64,000 nt of DNA from Duodenibacillus massiliensis (GTDB lineage Bacteria; Pseudomonadota; Gammaproteobacteria; Burkholderiales; Burkholderiaceae_F): positions 478,542 to 542,541 of the forward strand of contig NZ_LT635861.1 of NCBI RefSeq assembly GCF_900128485.1, given 5' to 3'. Shown here in pieces: positions 24,651 to 33,268 of the stretch (position 1 is its first letter; every line of letters starts with the position of its first letter). The notes below the pieces were generated by a model. The model did not search any database. It saw only the letters and a list, made by a program, of their open reading frames with translations, and had not been told where the DNA came from. A program made the translations under genes and the position numbers.

Positions 24651-25147
24651 CAGGTAGCGCTCATATTTGATGAAAAGACGCGGCAGGCGGAAAAGCGTAT
24701 CGGTATGTCGATGACGCTCTTTGAAAAGGCGGGCGGAGGTCTTGTTGCCGCAGATGGAATCGACGGTCTGGCTGTTAAGCTCGGAGTCCCTGCGGGGGTT
24801 TTAAAGGAGACGGTGGAATCCTTTAATGCCAAGGTGAGGGCAGACGGTACGGCGCCTGAAGCCGTGCCTCCGAAAGCCCATCTGGCGGCCAAGCTCGACA
24901 TGAAGGGCAGGCTCTACGCTTTTTACCCGCTGACACCTTCCATCACCATGGTTTACGGGGGGGGGCTTACCATCGACACCAAGGTCCGCGTCACCGCGAA
25001 GGACGGTGATGTGATCCGCGGATTGTAGCGGCGGGCGAAACCGTGAACCTCTACTATATGGACTATCACGGCGGAGGCATTTTGTCGCAGTGCCTGGCTT
25101 TCGGTCGCATGGCCGGAGAGGGTGCGACAAAGCTTGCCGGGCACTGA
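24651..25147 (+). pseudogene. C-terminal remnant of a fumarate-reductase-like flavoprotein
   Basis: The tail of an FAD_binding_2 protein (fumarate/urocanate reductase type): DGIDGLAVKLGVPAGVLKE, FYPLTPSITMVYGGGLTIDT and, after a frameshift near 25020, AAGETVNLYYMDYHGGGIL and FGRMAGEGATKLAGH. The N-terminal two thirds, with the FAD GxGxxG motif and most catalytic residues, is absent. It is fused at its 5' side to the tnpB remnant. Junction position is approximate. Confidence 0.75.
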
Positions 25148-25298
25148 GGTCGAGTGTTTTAAATATCGGTGAGGTAACACGTGGCAGCGGGCGTAAAGCA
25201 CGTCACTCTGACATCTGTTTATCGAAGACGGCGCGAGTAAAACCGCGCCGTTTCCGTTCTTAGAAAAGGCTCTTCGTGCATAGTTGTGGGTAAAAAAA

Positions 25299-26687
25299 TC
25301 AAGCAACTACACTGGAAGGCTGTTGTTTAGCGGGCTTTCCGGAGACAGCATGGTTTGGCAAAGGGATCACCAAATTTGAGCAGCATAAAAGCACCATTGC
25401 CTTGAGATTTTCAACATTACGAAACCCGTAGGCTTTCCGAATAATCAGCTTGATATTGTTGTTGACGGCTTCGACGCGTGCATTGCTCATTTTTAGCGTG
25501 ATGCTGTTGAGTATGTTTTGTTCGTGGCGGCGTATCTTGGCGGCCAAATTTTTAAGCTCATCAATACGGCTGTGCCTTGCCCTGTAATACCAACTTTTGA
25601 GCTCCTGGGAAGCCTGTTGCGGATCAGTCATTTTCAGGATTAAACGCAGGGCCTCCTTGCTGGTGTAACAGCGGAACAGTACTTTGCTTGTCCGTGCAAT
25701 CAGCTCCACTTTATGCCTCTGGTTTTCCGTCAGGTTCTCAGGGGCCTTGCCGAGGGCATACAGTGCAGATTTGATTTCATCTGCGGTCTGTTTGGCCTGA
25801 TTGAACTCTTCCCTTGTTTTATCGTCAGCCTTCGGCCTGCCGCGTTTCTTTTTGAGTTGCTTGCTGATTTGCCTGACCTCCTTGGCTGCCTCGCGCCACT
25901 CCTTTTTGCGGACAGTATCGACAGCTTCGTTAGCCCACTGAACGACATGGAAATGATCCACGCAACGCTGGCAATGAGGGACAAACTCCCGGATGCAATC
26001 ATCGATCCAGCGGGCACCATCGCCGGTGATAATTTTGATGCCGGCGCGTTGCTCCGGGGTCAGCAACTTAAAGAACTCTGAGAGGACTGCTTTGCCGTGA
26101 CCTTTGGACACCCAGACAACGGTATTGGTGTCGTGATTGACGATAACGGTGATGTAGCTGTGTCCCTTACGGTAGCTGGTTTCATCAATGCCGATGGCTC
26201 TCAGATTATCGAAGCGCGCCGAGCTGTCAGGTTCTAGAAAGTCTTTGGTCCTTTCAACGCAGCGACCTACTGTTTTCCAGTCGATGCGCATGAACTTACA
26301 TACGATGCTGCGGGGCAGACTGCGGGCCAGCCAGGCCACCGTCAGATCAAAGTCTTTGGTGAAGCGCGAGCCATGGAAGGCCCACGGCACGGCGGCGGTT
26401 ACGACGCCGTGTTTGGGGCAGCAAATACGGTAGCTCTCAGCCTGCAGATAGACACGAATGCCGTTTAAATCACCAGCGCGCCAAAGGCGAACCTGATCGT
26501 TTCGAGCAGAGTCGTACCTGGGGCTCTTCCTGTTGCAGTGCGGGCACCGGCAACGGTATCCCCGGGTGGCGTGAACCTGGACCACTGCAGATTTTGTACC
26601 GTCAGTTTCGTGAAAGAATTCAATGTCCTCGATGACGGTGCCTTTGACATTGAGAAGATGCTTGAATAAAGTGGTGTCCCGAGCCAT
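25299..26687 (-). CDS. ISL3-family transposase
   Basis: A 462-residue transposase. The N-terminal zinc-ribbon (CRCPHCNRKSPRY) is followed by the ISL3 catalytic domain: Asp of IGIDETSYRKGHSYITV, Asp of IITGDGARWIDD, and a C-terminal Glu in SNARVEAVNNNIKLI. The frame is open and full-length, so it may be active. The ATG at 26687 (MARDTTLFKHLL) is preferred; the frame extends 11 codons upstream to another ATG. Confidence 0.9.
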   Translation of the reverse strand: MARDTTLFKHLLNVKGTVIEDIEFFHETDGTKSAVVQVHATRGYRCRCPHCNRKSPRYDSARNDQVRLWRAGDLNGIRVYLQAESYRICCPKHGVVTAAVPWAFHGSRFTKDFDLTVAWLARSLPRSIVCKFMRIDWKTVGRCVERTKDFLEPDSSARFDNLRAIGIDETSYRKGHSYITVIVNHDTNTVVWVSKGHGKAVLSEFFKLLTPEQRAGIKIITGDGARWIDDCIREFVPHCQRCVDHFHVVQWANEAVDTVRKKEWREAAKEVRQISKQLKKKRGRPKADDKTREEFNQAKQTADEIKSALYALGKAPENLTENQRHKVELIARTSKVLFRCYTSKEALRLILKMTDPQQASQELKSWYYRARHSRIDELKNLAAKIRRHEQNILNSITLKMSNARVEAVNNNIKLIIRKAYGFRNVENLKAMVLLCCSNLVIPLPNHAVSGKPAKQQPSSVVA

Positions 26688-26810
26688 TCCGGTCCTTATT
26701 TTGTGAGTGTCGACAGCCACAACTTTAAAGACTGTGAATGGCTTTTTTGTTAATGAAATCTGAAGAAAGGCCGGCAGTCGTGCTGCTCGCCCTGCCTATT
26801 CGGCGGCCGT

Positions 26811-26910
26811 TACGGAGAGAGCCCCCGGTACTCGCTACGCTGCATACCTGCGCGCGGCCTGCGGCCGTGCTCGGTATTTCGCTACGCGATTACCGGGGGC
26901 TCTCTCCGTA
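26811..26910. repeat. Perfect 20-bp inverted repeat with a 60-nt GC-rich loop inside ISL3
   Basis: TACGGAGAGAGCCCCCGGTA at 26811-26830 is exactly complementary to 26891-26910. The loop contains further symmetric words (CGCTACGC, GCGCGCGGCCTGCGGCCG). It lies between the transposase start and the right inverted repeat of the IS. It could be a transposition-related structure, an RNA hairpin, or a separate palindromic element inserted in the IS. Confidence 0.7.
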
Positions 26911-27103
26911 TTTGTTAACAGGCTCTCGTTGACCAAAATCGGGGGACGAACTACCCACACATATGCCCGAAGAATCTTTCTCAGAGGGGTTTAGACGAAC
27001 GCTTCAGAGGGAGCTCCCGGTTTTGCTTGAGCCGGTTACCTGTCGTTTCTCCTTTAAAAGACGGGAGAAAACGGCATCAAAACTCCATGTCAGGCAACTT
27101 TCA

Positions 27104-27140
27104 AGCCCCGTTCCCTCAAAGAGGAAGCGGGGTCTTTTTT
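27104..27140 (+). terminator. Rho-independent terminator upstream of the HTH gene
   Basis: AGCCCCG ... CGGGGTCTTTTTT forms a stem followed by a T-run on the plus strand. No intact plus-strand gene precedes it, so it probably belongs to a lost gene or insulates the HTH gene. Confidence 0.6.
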
Positions 27141-27165
27141 ACCAGTAGCGTTTTCGGCGAAACAA

Positions 27166-27549
27166 ATGAACATGACACTCAGTGATGGTGCAGGGCAAAG
27201 CGTGCCGGCTCGTCAGAAGCCCGCGTTTTATGCCTCAGAAAAGAAGCGCCGCTGGGCCCGTGACCTTTTTGAGCACGGCTACGGCTACACCAAGGTGGCG
27301 TCGATTCTGGAACTTTCGGAAAACACTGTCCGGGACTGGCAGCGTGAGTACTGCAAGGGGCGCTTCAGGGTTCAGATTGCAGACAACCAGCTGCGTTATT
27401 CCGACGAGCTGCGTGAGAAGGTTCTGAAAATGCGCGCAGAGGGGGTCTCCTGGCGCAAGATCAGCGAATTAACCCGTGTTCCTGTTTCCACTGTCCGGAA
27501 GTGGTGTGCAAAGGCAGTAGCCAGTGAAAAGTGCGCTGCGGCACCGTAA
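27166..27549 (+). CDS. Small double helix-turn-helix protein, IS3/IS150 OrfA-like
   Basis: A 127-residue protein with two HTH units: RDLFEHGYGYTKVASILELSE...VRDWQREY (about 30-60) and KVLKMRAEGVSWRKISELTR...VRKWCAK (about 84-116). This resembles the N-terminal DNA-binding protein (InsJ/OrfA) of IS150-type elements, but no OrfB or terminal repeats are next to it. It could be an IS fragment or a domesticated DNA-binding protein. Function is not known. Confidence 0.55.
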   Translation: MNMTLSDGAGQSVPARQKPAFYASEKKRRWARDLFEHGYGYTKVASILELSENTVRDWQREYCKGRFRVQIADNQLRYSDELREKVLKMRAEGVSWRKISELTRVPVSTVRKWCAKAVASEKCAAAP

Positions 27550-27646
27550 TTAAAGCAGGGACAATGCGAGGAGAAGAAAGTTTTCCGGATGCTCAAAAAC
27601 CGCCGCAGCCAGCGACTGTAGCGGCTCTTGATCCCAAAGGAGAGGA

Positions 27647-28525
27647 TTACTGTTTTACGGCCTTAACGGCTTCCGTACCGGCAATCCGCCCGAACGTGAT
27701 GGTTTCGGAGATGGAGTTGCCGCCCAAACGGTTCTTGCCGTGCACGCCGCCCGTCACTTCACCGGCGGCAAAGAGTCCTTTGATCGGCTGCCCCTTCGTG
27801 TTGATGACGCGGGTTTTGCCGTCAATCGTTAAACCGCCCATGTAATAGTGGATCGCCGGCGTGATTTCAATGGCGTAGTACTTGGGCTTGTCCACTTTCG
27901 GGAAGCCGTCCGGACGATGAAATTCCGGATCTTTGCCGTTTTCAGCATAACGGTTGTAGTCGGTCATTGTTTTTTCGAGGTTGTCCGGATCAATACCGGC
28001 TGCCGCGGCAAGTTCGCGGATCGTGTTGCCTTCCTTGGCAAGACCGAGCTCAAAGGCCGCGCCCGTCTGCTTGACCTTGTCTCTGACTTTCTGATCGAAA
28101 ATCTCATAGGCAACGCCGCCCGTCTGTTTGCTCACCGCAGCACTTGTGACGTCGCGCGTCGTGAGTTCGCTGATAAAGCGCTTGCCTTCCTTATTGACGA
28201 ACACGGCGCGAGCGCCGCGCACTGTTTCGGAGACAATCACGGGAGAGCCCACCAGCAGCGTCGGGTTAAGCTGGATTTCCTTGGCATCGGTCACCGAAGC
28301 GCCGATTTTCTGCGCAAGCACCATGCCGTCACCCTGACTGCCGGGCTGTTTTGATGTTTTCACGTCGGCACTGATGTCGGGGCGCAGACTCTGTACGCGT
28401 TTGGCATTAGCGCCGATGCCGCCCGTTGCGAGCACAACGGCCTTGGCATTGATCTGATAAAGCCCTGAGTGTTTGCCTTTGACGAGTACGCCGGTCACGG
28501 CACGGGTTTTGTCTGTGATGAGCTT
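27647..28525 (-). pseudogene. Fumarate-reductase-like flavoprotein, 5'-truncated
   Basis: The C-terminal ~290 residues of an FAD_binding_2 flavoprotein (flavocytochrome c fumarate reductase / urocanate reductase type). Visible features are VVLATGGIGAN, the active-site Arg segment RGARAVFVNKEGKRFISEL, ITPAIHYYMGGLTIDG with the substrate-binding His, and the terminal GLFAAGEVTGGVHGKNRLGG. The N-terminal part with signal peptide, any haem domain and the FAD GxGxxG is missing; the sequence is cut at 28526 by an IS605-type hairpin. The remaining frame is open, so truncation may be fairly recent. Confidence 0.82.
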
Positions 28526-28587
28526 CACAGAATTTCCCGCATTCCTCCCGGGGCTCAAGCCCCGGGTTTCCTGCGGGAAATTCTGTG
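28526..28587. repeat. Solo IS605-type end hairpin
   Basis: A long near-perfect palindrome (CACAGAATTTCCCGCA ... TGCGGGAAATTCTGTG) whose reverse complement matches the left ends of the TnpB elements through GGAATGCGGG. It truncates the flavoprotein gene. It is directly followed by the structured segment 28588-28780, and the two may together be a small non-autonomous element. Confidence 0.75.
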
Positions 28588-28780
28588 AAAGCCGTCAGGC
28601 TCAACTCCACGGACAAGCACTGCACCGCGAATCTTTTGCGCCTGGGATTATGCCCGAGCGGGGTGGCAACACCCCCATCGGGGGCGTCTCAGGGCTAGCA
28701 AAAGAACCTTCCGGATCCGGGAGTGCTTGAGCATAGCCCAACCGAAACTTCCGGACTTAGGACTAAGCGGGTAGGGCGCT
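28588..28780 (+). ncRNA. Candidate right end / omega-RNA remnant of a divergent TnpB element
   Basis: About 190 bp without a supported gene. It contains nested stems (CCCGA...TCGGG enclosing GGGGT...ACCCC near 28654-28683). Its end, CGAAACTTCCGGACTTAGG then ACTAAGCGGGTAGGG, has the same plan as the TnpB right ends (GGAAACCCCGCG...CGCGGGTTGTTTAG). A short frame through it ends GLAKEPSGSGSA, like the degenerate C-termini that overlap TnpB guide RNAs. Together with the hairpin at 28526 it may be a tnpB-less mini-element. This is pattern-based inference. Confidence 0.4.
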
Positions 28781-28844
28781 GCGTAACCCGTTAGAATGCC
28801 CGACTCAAAAATTCATCTTCTTTGCCGGCTTTTTTCCTACGACC

Positions 28845-31295
28845 ATGCAGAATCTTCTTGACCTCGTCAACAGCCTCAATCCCATGCAGCGCTCCGCGGT
28901 GGAACTGCCTGCTGAGCACGCGCTCATTCTGGCGGGGGCGGGGTCCGGAAAAACGCGGGTTCTCACAACGCGCATGGCCTGGATTATCGCCAAAGGGATG
29001 GCGCGCCCAGCGCAGATTCTCGCGGTCACGTTTACCAATAAAGCCGCGCGCGAAATGCGCGACCGTCTGGAAGGGATGGTCAACGCCGACATGCGCAGCA
29101 TGTGGGTGGGGACCTTTCACGGGATTGCGCACAAGCTTCTGCGGCTTCACTGCGAAGACGCGGGGCTGCCCTCAACCTTTCAGATCATTGATTCCTCGGA
29201 TCAGTTGTCGCTTGTGAAGCGCCTCATGAAGGAGCAGGGCGTTGATACGGAAACAAACGATGCCAAGAGCTGGCAGGCCCGCATCAACCGCTTTAAGGAA
29301 GCGGGGCTGCGTGCCAAGGACGTTGCCGCCGAAGAAGAACCCTTGGGAGGTCAGGGCTTTTACCGCCTCTACGAGAACCGCTGCCAGAAAGAGGGGCTTG
29401 TGGATTTTGCCGAACTTCTTTTAAGAAGTACGGAGCTTCTGGAGTGCAACGCCGTTTTGCGCGAGCACTACGCCGACCGCTTCCGCTTTGTGCTCGTCGA
29501 TGAGTTTCAGGACACCAATGCCCTGCAGTTTCGCTGGATTAAGGCGATTGTGTCGCCCGCGAGCACCACAAATTCGCTTTTTTGCGTGGGCGACGATGAT
29601 CAGTCGATTTACGCCTTCCGCGGTGCGCGCGTGGGCAATATGGCCGACTTTGTAAACGACTACCACGTTAAGCACCTTGTGAAGCTCGAGCAGAACTACC
29701 GCTCGACCTCGCACATTCTCGATGCCGCCAACGCCGTCATTGCCAACAACGCCCAGCGCATGGGCAAAAACCTCTGGACTGAGGCCGGCAAAGGGGAACT
29801 GATCGGCATTTACGGCGCTGACGATGACCGTGAGGAAGCCAGAAGCCTCACGCAGGACATTCTCACGCTGCACCGCTCGGGCACTCCCTGGCGTGACTGC
29901 GCGGTCCTTTACCGCAACAACGCCCAGTCCCGCATCATCGAACAGTATTTCACCGCCAACTCCATTCCCTACCGCATCTACGGGGGCCTGCGCTTTTTTG
30001 ACCGTCAGGAAGTCAAGGACGTCACCGCTTACCTGCGGCTTTTAAGTAACCCCGAAGACACGTCCGTTCTGCGTGTCATCAATCAGCCGCCGCGCGGGAT
30101 CGGTGCAACGACGATTGAGCGCATTACGGCGCACGCCAACGAGCGCGGCGTCACGCTTTGGGAAGCAATGCACGACTGGCAGCCGAAGGACACGGCGACC
30201 GTGAAGCGTGCCGCAGGCTTTATGAAGCTTGTTGCCGATATGAAGGAAGCCTGCGAGGGGCTGCCCTTACCGGAAGTGATCGCGAGAGTCATGGAAATGT
30301 CGGGCCTTAAGACCTATTACGAATCAAAGCCCGACCACGATATCCGGCTTGAGAACATGGGCGAAATGGTGAACGCTGCCACCGGTTTTTGCCGCGAAAA
30401 CGGCATTGACGAGGAGCAGCCTGCCTTTGAAGCGGGGATTGACAACGGCATGACGCCCCTGGACGGATTTTTGGCGCAGGCAGCGCTGGAAGCCGATGAT
30501 AAAAACGAAGAGGGTGTGAGCGACTCCGTTCAGATGATGACGGTGCATGCATCCAAAGGCCTGGAGTTTCCGAACGTCTGGCTCTGCGGCCTTGAGGACG
30601 GCCTTTTCCCGCACCACGCCAGGGACGAAGCCGAAGAAGACAAGGCAATCAGCGAGGAGCGGCGGCTGATGTACGTCGCGATGACCCGTGCGCAGAAGCG
30701 CTTGAGGATCAGCTGGTGCGCGCAGCGCATGCTCTACGGCGACATCAAGTATCAGGACCGCTCGCAGTTTATTGATGAGATTCCCGAAGAACACGTCCGG
30801 GAACTCAAAGCCCCGAAAAAGGACGATGACGCGGGGGACTATCGCGGAGGCTACGGCGGCAGCCGTTACGGCAGTTACGGTAACGGCGGCTACAGCCGCG
30901 GCTACGGCAACAACGGCTATTCCCGCAGCGGTTACGCAGGCCGCGACAACAGTTACGGCGCCCGCTCTTCGGGTTACGGTCAGAAGACGGAGCGAAGCTC
31001 GGGCTGGCAGGGCGGAAAACTCGGCCGCGCGAGCGACTACCTCGCGGCAAGCCGCGCCTCGGGCGCCGGGTTCTCTTCGGACGCCTCAATTGCCGCCCGC
31101 AAGGAAAGCACTTCCAACGAGTGGGGCCTCTCCGTGGGAGACAAGGTGCATCACACCAAGTTCGGTGACGGTGTGATCGTTTCGATGGCCAACGTCGCCA
31201 AACGCGATCAGACCCGTGCGCAGATTAAGTTCACCAATCCCGCCTACGGCACGAAGGAACTGCTGCTTGCGTTTGCCAATCTCACGAAACTCTGA
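28845..31295 (+). CDS. uvrD: DNA helicase II, UvrD/Rep family
   Basis: An 816-residue superfamily 1A 3'-5' DNA helicase acting in nucleotide excision and mismatch repair. Walker A AGAGSGKTRVL is at about residues 30-40, the DEFQDTNALQFRW Walker B near 215, GDDDQSIYAFRGA near 245, and HASKGLEFPNVWLCGLEDG near 565. The C-terminus (VGDKVHHTKFGDGVIVSM) is the small beta-barrel that docks to RNA polymerase in UvrD/PcrA. Between helicase core and this domain is an unusual Gly/Tyr/Ser/Arg low-complexity linker (about residues 665-720, encoded by 30830-31010). Upstream is the mini-element; downstream is a shared terminator with efp. mutS and uvrC are also in the window. Confidence 0.93.
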   Translation: MQNLLDLVNSLNPMQRSAVELPAEHALILAGAGSGKTRVLTTRMAWIIAKGMARPAQILAVTFTNKAAREMRDRLEGMVNADMRSMWVGTFHGIAHKLLRLHCEDAGLPSTFQIIDSSDQLSLVKRLMKEQGVDTETNDAKSWQARINRFKEAGLRAKDVAAEEEPLGGQGFYRLYENRCQKEGLVDFAELLLRSTELLECNAVLREHYADRFRFVLVDEFQDTNALQFRWIKAIVSPASTTNSLFCVGDDDQSIYAFRGARVGNMADFVNDYHVKHLVKLEQNYRSTSHILDAANAVIANNAQRMGKNLWTEAGKGELIGIYGADDDREEARSLTQDILTLHRSGTPWRDCAVLYRNNAQSRIIEQYFTANSIPYRIYGGLRFFDRQEVKDVTAYLRLLSNPEDTSVLRVINQPPRGIGATTIERITAHANERGVTLWEAMHDWQPKDTATVKRAAGFMKLVADMKEACEGLPLPEVIARVMEMSGLKTYYESKPDHDIRLENMGEMVNAATGFCRENGIDEEQPAFEAGIDNGMTPLDGFLAQAALEADDKNEEGVSDSVQMMTVHASKGLEFPNVWLCGLEDGLFPHHARDEAEEDKAISEERRLMYVAMTRAQKRLRISWCAQRMLYGDIKYQDRSQFIDEIPEEHVRELKAPKKDDDAGDYRGGYGGSRYGSYGNGGYSRGYGNNGYSRSGYAGRDNSYGARSSGYGQKTERSSGWQGGKLGRASDYLAASRASGAGFSSDASIAARKESTSNEWGLSVGDKVHHTKFGDGVIVSMANVAKRDQTRAQIKFTNPAYGTKELLLAFANLTKL

Positions 31296-31314
31296 GAAAA
31301 ACAAAGCGCAGCAA

Positions 31315-31370
31315 AAAGCCCTGCACGAGCTGTTTTCTTCAGAAGAAAGCACTTCGTGCAGGGCTTTTTT
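31315..31370. terminator. Bidirectional terminator between uvrD and efp
   Basis: AAAGCCCTGCACGA pairs with TCGTGCAGGGCTTT, flanked by A-run and T-run. It can serve both convergent genes. Confidence 0.85.
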
Positions 31371-31419
31371 GATGCCTGAAGCCTCAAGGCCTCAGGCATG
31401 GGAATGCCGTTACGCCGGA

Positions 31420-31977
31420 TTACTTGATGCGGCTGCGGTATTCGCCCGTGCGGGTATCGATTTCGATCTTGTCGCCGGTGTTCACGAACGCCGGAACATC
31501 GAGCACATAACCCGTGGCGAGCTTGGCGGGCTTCATGACCTTACCGGAGGTATCACCCTTAACGGCGGGTTCGGTGTAAACCACTTCACGCACAACCATC
31601 GTCGGGAGTTCGATACCGATCACGCGGCCTTCGTAGAACACGGCTTCAGCGGTGAGACCGTCTTCGAGGTACTTCTTGGCTTCTTCCATCGTGTCGGCGT
31701 CGACTTCGTACTGGTTGTACTCTTCGTCCATCCAGACATAGTGCGGATCAGCAAAGTAGGAGTAGGTGACGGGCTTGCGTTCGAGGATGATGTCTTCGAA
31801 CTTGTCGTCAGCACGGTAGACGGTTTCCGTCACGGCGCTGTTCAACAGGTTCTTCATCTTCATCTTGACGGTGGAAGCTCCGCGGCCGCCCTTGGAATAT
31901 TCGGCCTTGAGCACAACCATGGGATCCTTGCCGACCATGAACACATTGCCGGCACGCAGTTCCTGCGCGGTTTTCAT
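31420..31977 (-). CDS. efp: Elongation factor P
   Basis: A 185-residue three-domain translation factor that relieves ribosome stalling at polyproline. The tip of domain I carries Arg32 (SKGGRGAS), not the Lys of the EpmA-modified type; Arg32 is the residue rhamnosylated in Pseudomonas, Neisseria and Burkholderiales. The modifying enzyme EarP is encoded directly upstream on the same strand. Length is normal. Confidence 0.97.
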   Translation of the reverse strand: MKTAQELRAGNVFMVGKDPMVVLKAEYSKGGRGASTVKMKMKNLLNSAVTETVYRADDKFEDIILERKPVTYSYFADPHYVWMDEEYNQYEVDADTMEEAKKYLEDGLTAEAVFYEGRVIGIELPTMVVREVVYTEPAVKGDTSGKVMKPAKLATGYVLDVPAFVNTGDKIEIDTRTGEYRSRIK

Positions 31978-32080
31978 TTTGAGTCTTTCCTTGAATTGGA
32001 CTGGATTGAATCGGCAGTCGGGGCACGTGTAACGGCATCCGCGTGAAGCGGCCCGACCGAGGCAAAAATTTTTCGTTAAC

Positions 32081-33223
32081 TCAGCATTTTATCTGTTTCA
32101 GTGCCTTTTGCGCAATATACTCGGGCGCTGTGGTGAGGCATGAAAGGTACGTGCGCCAGGCCTGTGCGGCCTTCTGCATCGCCGGAAAACGGTCCCGGTA
32201 TGCGCTCCAGGCCGCGGGCGTGAGAATCCTCCCGTTTAAGCCCGCTTCAAGGCCGGACCAGATCCGGGCGTCGTCCTCCGCCATGCCCCGGGTGTAGAGC
32301 TTCGTGAAGGCCGCAAGTTTCACAAGGTGCGTGTCTTCTGTCTGCGGGTAGAGCATCCATAAAAGAGGGGTGCCCGCAAGCTGCACACGCACGGTGGAAT
32401 CTTCGCCTCTTACGAGAGCGCAGTCGCACGCCAAAAGCGGCTTATCAAATTCGCACTGCGGGAGCAAAGGCAGGCGCACAGTGGTCACGTGCGCCGGATT
32501 TCCGGCAGCGGCGAGCTTTTCGGACGCAGCCCCCGGCGCAAGAAGTATCTGTAAGGGGCGCTTGTCGGAAGCAAAGGCCCCGGCAAGTGCGTCAACAGCC
32601 TCTGTGGGGTAGGTAAAGAAAAAGAGCGTGAAGGGCGCGGCGGGATCGGCTCCGGACGATTCAAGAAACGCCGTCTTGCCGCCTGCGGCCTCAAAAGCCT
32701 TTCGGGCCTCACTGATGTCGGCTTCGCGCACGATGCCGCCTGTTTTTTCGGTAAATCCCGGAAAAACAAAGGTCTTCGGATAACCGAAACGGGGGTGGCG
32801 GCTCACAAGGCCGTTGGACTCCTCGGCGTAGGTTTCCGCTGTGAGATAGTCCAGGGCAAAGACCGCCGTGGGCTTCATGTCAAAGCGATGCGAAAGCGCT
32901 TCTTCCACGCCGTCAGGCAGCCTGCAGCTGAAGGCTTCCACCGTGACGTCGGGGAGGTTCGTGGCCTTCGAAAAGAAGCGTTCCGCAGCCGTATTCCAGC
33001 GCATGACGCGGATACCGAGGGCCGTACACGCGTCGCCCGCGGCATCGACCTCGGGTACAAAAGCCGCGAGCGTCTCGGGCTTATCAATAATGAGCGTCAC
33101 GCACCAGCCGTATTCACGCTTTAAACTGCGCGCAAGCCGCCAGGCTACGCCCGCATCGCCGAAATTGTCGATGACGCGGCACCAGATGCCGGCGGTAACA
33201 GGGTTTTGTGTCAGGTTTTCCAT
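32081..33223 (-). CDS. earP: EF-P arginine rhamnosyltransferase EarP
   Basis: A 380-residue GT-B glycosyltransferase (formerly DUF2331) that transfers rhamnose from dTDP-rhamnose to Arg32 of EF-P. The N-terminal [15 protein letters not shown] carries the catalytic Asp residues, and the nucleotide-sugar site [18 protein letters not shown] lies in the C-terminal domain. The ATG at 33223 is preferred over an upstream TTG at 33238. It is located directly upstream of efp with about 100 bp between. It overlaps no gene but shares an intergenic region of 45 bp with the divergent uvrC. Confidence 0.95.
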   Translation of the reverse strand: MENLTQNPVTAGIWCRVIDNFGDAGVAWRLARSLKREYGWCVTLIIDKPETLAAFVPEVDAAGDACTALGIRVMRWNTAAERFFSKATNLPDVTVEAFSCRLPDGVEEALSHRFDMKPTAVFALDYLTAETYAEESNGLVSRHPRFGYPKTFVFPGFTEKTGGIVREADISEARKAFEAAGGKTAFLESSGADPAAPFTLFFFTYPTEAVDALAGAFASDKRPLQILLAPGAASEKLAAAGNPAHVTTVRLPLLPQCEFDKPLLACDCALVRGEDSTVRVQLAGTPLLWMLYPQTEDTHLVKLAAFTKLYTRGMAEDDARIWSGLEAGLNGRILTPAAWSAYRDRFPAMQKAAQAWRTYLSCLTTAPEYIAQKALKQIKC

Positions 33224-33268
33224 GGTTTGGTTGACCAAAGCGGCAGTTGGGATTTTTGGTGCGGGATT

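Larger units (their letters stand above)
25271..26973 (-). mobile_element. ISL3-family insertion sequence
   Basis: About 1.7 kb bounded by imperfect inverted repeats: left TCTTCGTGCATAGTTGTGGG and right complementary to TCTTCGGGCATATGTGTGGG. It contains one ISL3-type transposase and about 250 bp of non-coding DNA upstream of it. I could not find an 8-bp target duplication, so the insertion may be old or rearranged. Confidence 0.8.

Noticed and set aside
24000-28800. Prophage remnant
   Set aside because: No phage structural, integrase or lysis genes; the region is explained by insertion sequences and truncated flavoproteins.
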